Shown here piece after piece: positions 61,991 to 64,000 of a stretch of DNA of 64,000 nt. A model generated the notes under the pieces. It was not told the DNA's origin. It did not search any database and saw only the letters and a program-made list of their open reading frames with translations. Source of the stretch: Algoriphagus marincola HL-49 (GTDB lineage Bacteria; Bacteroidota; Bacteroidia; Cytophagales; Cyclobacteriaceae); the NCBI GenBank assembly GCA_001314815.1, contig LJXT01000005.1, positions 1-64,000 on the forward strand, given 5' to 3'. Position numbers and translations under genes: made by a program. The stretch's first letter is position 1, and every line of letters starts with the position of its first letter.

Positions 61991-63652
61991 TTAGTCCAGC
62001 TTTCCTTCGGTGTCTTTGAATTCTCCGATTACTCTTGCTCCGCTGTTGATTTGAACATCACCGTAAATAGTGATGACATTATCTTCACCGACAAACTCTA
62101 AGGTAGCTCCACTATTTAGTCTTAAATCGCCGTAGATTACCGTGCTTCCTGTCAATCGAAGTGTTGAATTACTATTAACATTGATGCTGGTGTTTTTACG
62201 ATACTTGCCAAAAGCAAAGGACCCTACCACATGCATCAGTCCATTGCTATTGATATTCAGGTTATTCTCAATTGCCAAGGATCCACAGAATAGAAACTCC
62301 CCGCCGATATTTACATTTTTCAATTGAGCAGAACCGCTATAAGCTGCTTTTTCATTTCCGTTTATATTGAGATTGGAGTTTCCCCGATAAGGATCCAAAC
62401 CTTCGCAGCTGACTCCTGAGCCTTCATCATCCTCATCGTCGTCATCATCATCGTACTTTTTGATTTTTAGGATTTGAATACCTCCATTTCCTGTGGCCAC
62501 GAAGATAAACTCATCCTCAAACCGGACGAAATTTGACGAACCGTCAAGATCCAAAACTCCATAAAGTTCTACGTCATCCTCATCGTCTACATCGGCGATA
62601 GAGATTCCTGCAGCCCCGTTTGCCATAAATAGCAACTCATCGTCCACAGAAACAGCATTTGTCACCACATCACCCGGCTCTACATTCTCTGGGTTGATGG
62701 GAATAGCAACTAGGCTTTCTTCCTGACCATTTGACATTCGATAGATACCTGCTCCATTTCTTCCCTTTGCGATGTATAGATACCCGTCTTCAATATCGAT
62801 AGTTCGCTTGGCTTGGGCCTCATCAGACTCGGTATTGATGCTACTTACTTCGCTCAATGAGTTGGCATTAAGAACTACAGCTCCCGACGTTCCGTCCAAG
62901 ATAGCAATGCGGTTGTCTTCATGGGCTACACTTCTCAGGTCTCCACTAGCACGCTCTTCAAGTTTGTCAAAGCTTCGGTCAAAAAGCGTCAAGGCTCCAT
63001 CGCTACCACTGACAATAGCGGTGAACTGGCTACTGGCAGTGACATCAGTGGCCACAAATCCAGGAACTGAATAATATCGGAAATCAGAGGTGAATTGTCC
63101 ATCAGAGACACTTACTACTCCGAGATTGGCAGGGCCATCGACATCCATCTGATCGATATCCATTCCCATGGCTAGGAACAATAATCCATCTCGGTATTCT
63201 ACTGCGCTGACATCGGCATGTCTAAAAATCACCTGAGAGACAATCTTTGGTTTATAGGCATCAGAGATATCGATGATTTCTACTGCGCCTAGAAATGTCG
63301 GTCCGGCAGTATTGTAAGCCACGTATGCGTAATCATCATCAATATCTACATGAGTAGCCTGCAGTATGTTGCCTTCATATTCTGGAGAGGAAGCCTGAGA
63401 CACAAGTACCAGTGATATTTTCTCAGCATCATCATCATCCAGAACTCTCCCTGAAGGATTAGATGGAGAAGTGATTCCAATTACGCCTCCGCCCTCAAGG
63501 CTCAGTCGTTGACTCAACTCATCGGAATTGGTATTGATCAGAACAGTCGGGTCTGCCGGGTTTTCAATCGAATCATTGCAGGCAAAAATCGTAGCTGTCA
63601 TAAACGCTGCGAGTAGCAAAGTATTTAATTTACTGTTATGTTTTAATTTCAT
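61991..63652 (-). CDS. Lipoprotein with LVIVD-like repeats, Asp-rich linker and bactofilin-like C-terminus
   Basis: 553 aa. Lipobox 'MTATIFAC' at about 18-25. Residues about 75-395 repeat a propeller pattern with LVIVD-type strands ('GAVEIIDISDAYKPKIVSQ', 'GIQILKIKKY', 'GISIADVDDEDDVELYGVL'). An acidic linker DDDDDDEDDEGSG follows at about 400. The C-terminal 125 residues are short Asn/Gly-rich strands ('LNINSNGLMHVVGSF', 'LRLNSGATLEFVGEDN', 'VQINSGARVIGEF') like a bactofilin or beta-helix. The combination suggests a surface protein, perhaps Ca2+-binding through the linker. Function unknown. Downstream partner is the convergent AsmA-like gene. Confidence 0.75.
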   Translation of the reverse strand: MKLKHNSKLNTLLLAAFMTATIFACNDSIENPADPTVLINTNSDELSQRLSLEGGGVIGITSPSNPSGRVLDDDDAEKISLVLVSQASSPEYEGNILQATHVDIDDDYAYVAYNTAGPTFLGAVEIIDISDAYKPKIVSQVIFRHADVSAVEYRDGLLFLAMGMDIDQMDVDGPANLGVVSVSDGQFTSDFRYYSVPGFVATDVTASSQFTAIVSGSDGALTLFDRSFDKLEERASGDLRSVAHEDNRIAILDGTSGAVVLNANSLSEVSSINTESDEAQAKRTIDIEDGYLYIAKGRNGAGIYRMSNGQEESLVAIPINPENVEPGDVVTNAVSVDDELLFMANGAAGISIADVDDEDDVELYGVLDLDGSSNFVRFEDEFIFVATGNGGIQILKIKKYDDDDDDEDDEGSGVSCEGLDPYRGNSNLNINGNEKAAYSGSAQLKNVNIGGEFLFCGSLAIENNLNINSNGLMHVVGSFAFGKYRKNTSINVNSNSTLRLTGSTVIYGDLRLNSGATLEFVGEDNVITIYGDVQINSGARVIGEFKDTEGKLD

Positions 63653-63865
63653 ATCTTGTAAAATGTTTTTTGTAATTATATAAATGAAATATAAAATTCA
63701 ACTTTTTTATTATTGATTATTAATTATTTAAAATCGCTCGAATATAAACTATGTTTATTATATAATCCAAAAATTATTTTATATAAAAATTCAAATATTT
63801 AATCACTTATATGTTTCATAACTAGTATTTTGTTGTTTGTTGATAAATCAATGTAAATAAACTGC

Positions 63866-64000
63866 TTATTTGGATAAATCAACATTTTTTCCGGGATCCA
63901 GAAGCTTAAATCTCTTCCTTTTGTAATGCCATAGACGATTCTGCCCTAGATTTTCGGTCGGCGTAGACACAAACCGAGGCGGGAATAAATTTCCATTGTA
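63866..64000 (-). CDS. C-terminal end of an unknown protein (cut by right edge)
   Basis: The minus-strand frame is open from base 64000 to TAA at 63866 (44 codons): 'YNGNLFPPRFVSTPTENLG', 'RLWHYKRKRFKLLDPGK'. Its base composition is coding-like compared with the AT-rich 63653-63865, which shows no gene. No family could be assigned from the fragment. Confidence 0.45.
   Translation of the reverse strand, partial: YNGNLFPPRFVSTPTENLGQNRLWHYKRKRFKLLDPGKNVDLSK

Overview
The window looks like chromosomal DNA of a Bacteroidota bacterium. The best guess is the Cytophagales, family Cyclobacteriaceae (Algoriphagus-like), but this is inferred from gene content and not from a marker tree. Supporting signs are a T9SS type A C-terminal sorting domain, an Oar-like TonB-dependent receptor, many lipoproteins and small outer-membrane barrels, 6-bladed beta-propeller lipoproteins, DUF4105/Lnb, Bacteroidota-style TAnnTTTG promoter boxes and moderate G+C. 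No CRISPR array, rRNA operon, prophage or conjugative element is visible.

Layout. 1-24.7 kb is accessory and glycan-related. It holds a sugar isomerase/epimerase (cut by the left edge), a Fic AMP-transferase, a Tat-type Gfo/Idh/MocA oxidoreductase, a beta-propeller lipoprotein coupled to an FGE-like protein, lipoprotein plus beta-barrel pairs, a nucleoside hydrolase, two Cys-type sulfatases, a GH25 lysozyme-like protein, an SusG-like GH13 amylase lipoprotein and an M20 peptidase. This part also carries decayed genes and short repeats: a sulfatase tail fossil, a beta-propeller gene with a frameshift and an internal stop, a 140-bp tandem repeat and a hairpin element. 24.7-26.1 kb is a RAYT transposase with four copies of a palindromic REP-like unit and two fossil RAYT ends. 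26.2-33.6 kb has DUF2147, a GMC oxidoreductase with its gluconate-2-dehydrogenase-subunit-3 partner, DUF2059, an M23 protein, aspS and a lysoplasmalogenase. 33.9-44.9 kb has a TonB receptor followed by a receptor tail fossil, DUF481, then an alpha/beta hydrolase joined to an RND efflux operon (adaptor, pump, TolC). 45.0-56.6 kb has MltF-like transglycosylase, RidA, GntP permease, a T9SS cargo protein, Lnb-like acyltransferase, uvrB, an AlbA_2/Schlafen-like protein, a PLP enzyme and an RluD-type pseudouridine synthase.

56.6-57.5 kb is the most unusual part. It holds two 123-nt tRNA-like genes whose tRNA bodies are identical. Each carries a 54-nt variable arm, far longer than in normal tRNAs, and the arms differ between the copies but keep pairing by a compensatory change. 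The anticodon loop reads GUC on a class II (Leu/Ser-like) scaffold. Each gene has its own intrinsic terminator, and the second has a structured leader. They are followed by a 1447-aa AsmA-like protein and, on the other strand, a lipoprotein with LVIVD-like repeats, an Asp-rich linker and a bactofilin-like C-terminus. The right edge cuts a further minus-strand gene.

How genes work together (inference): the left part would desulfate and degrade extracellular glycans and import or process the sugars. The RND operon is a complete tripartite exporter. Lnb would finish lipoprotein acylation for the many lipoproteins here. A recurring theme is the survival of 3-prime gene tails as fossils (sulfatase, TonB receptor, RAYT, and the end of the 6777 lipoprotein gene).
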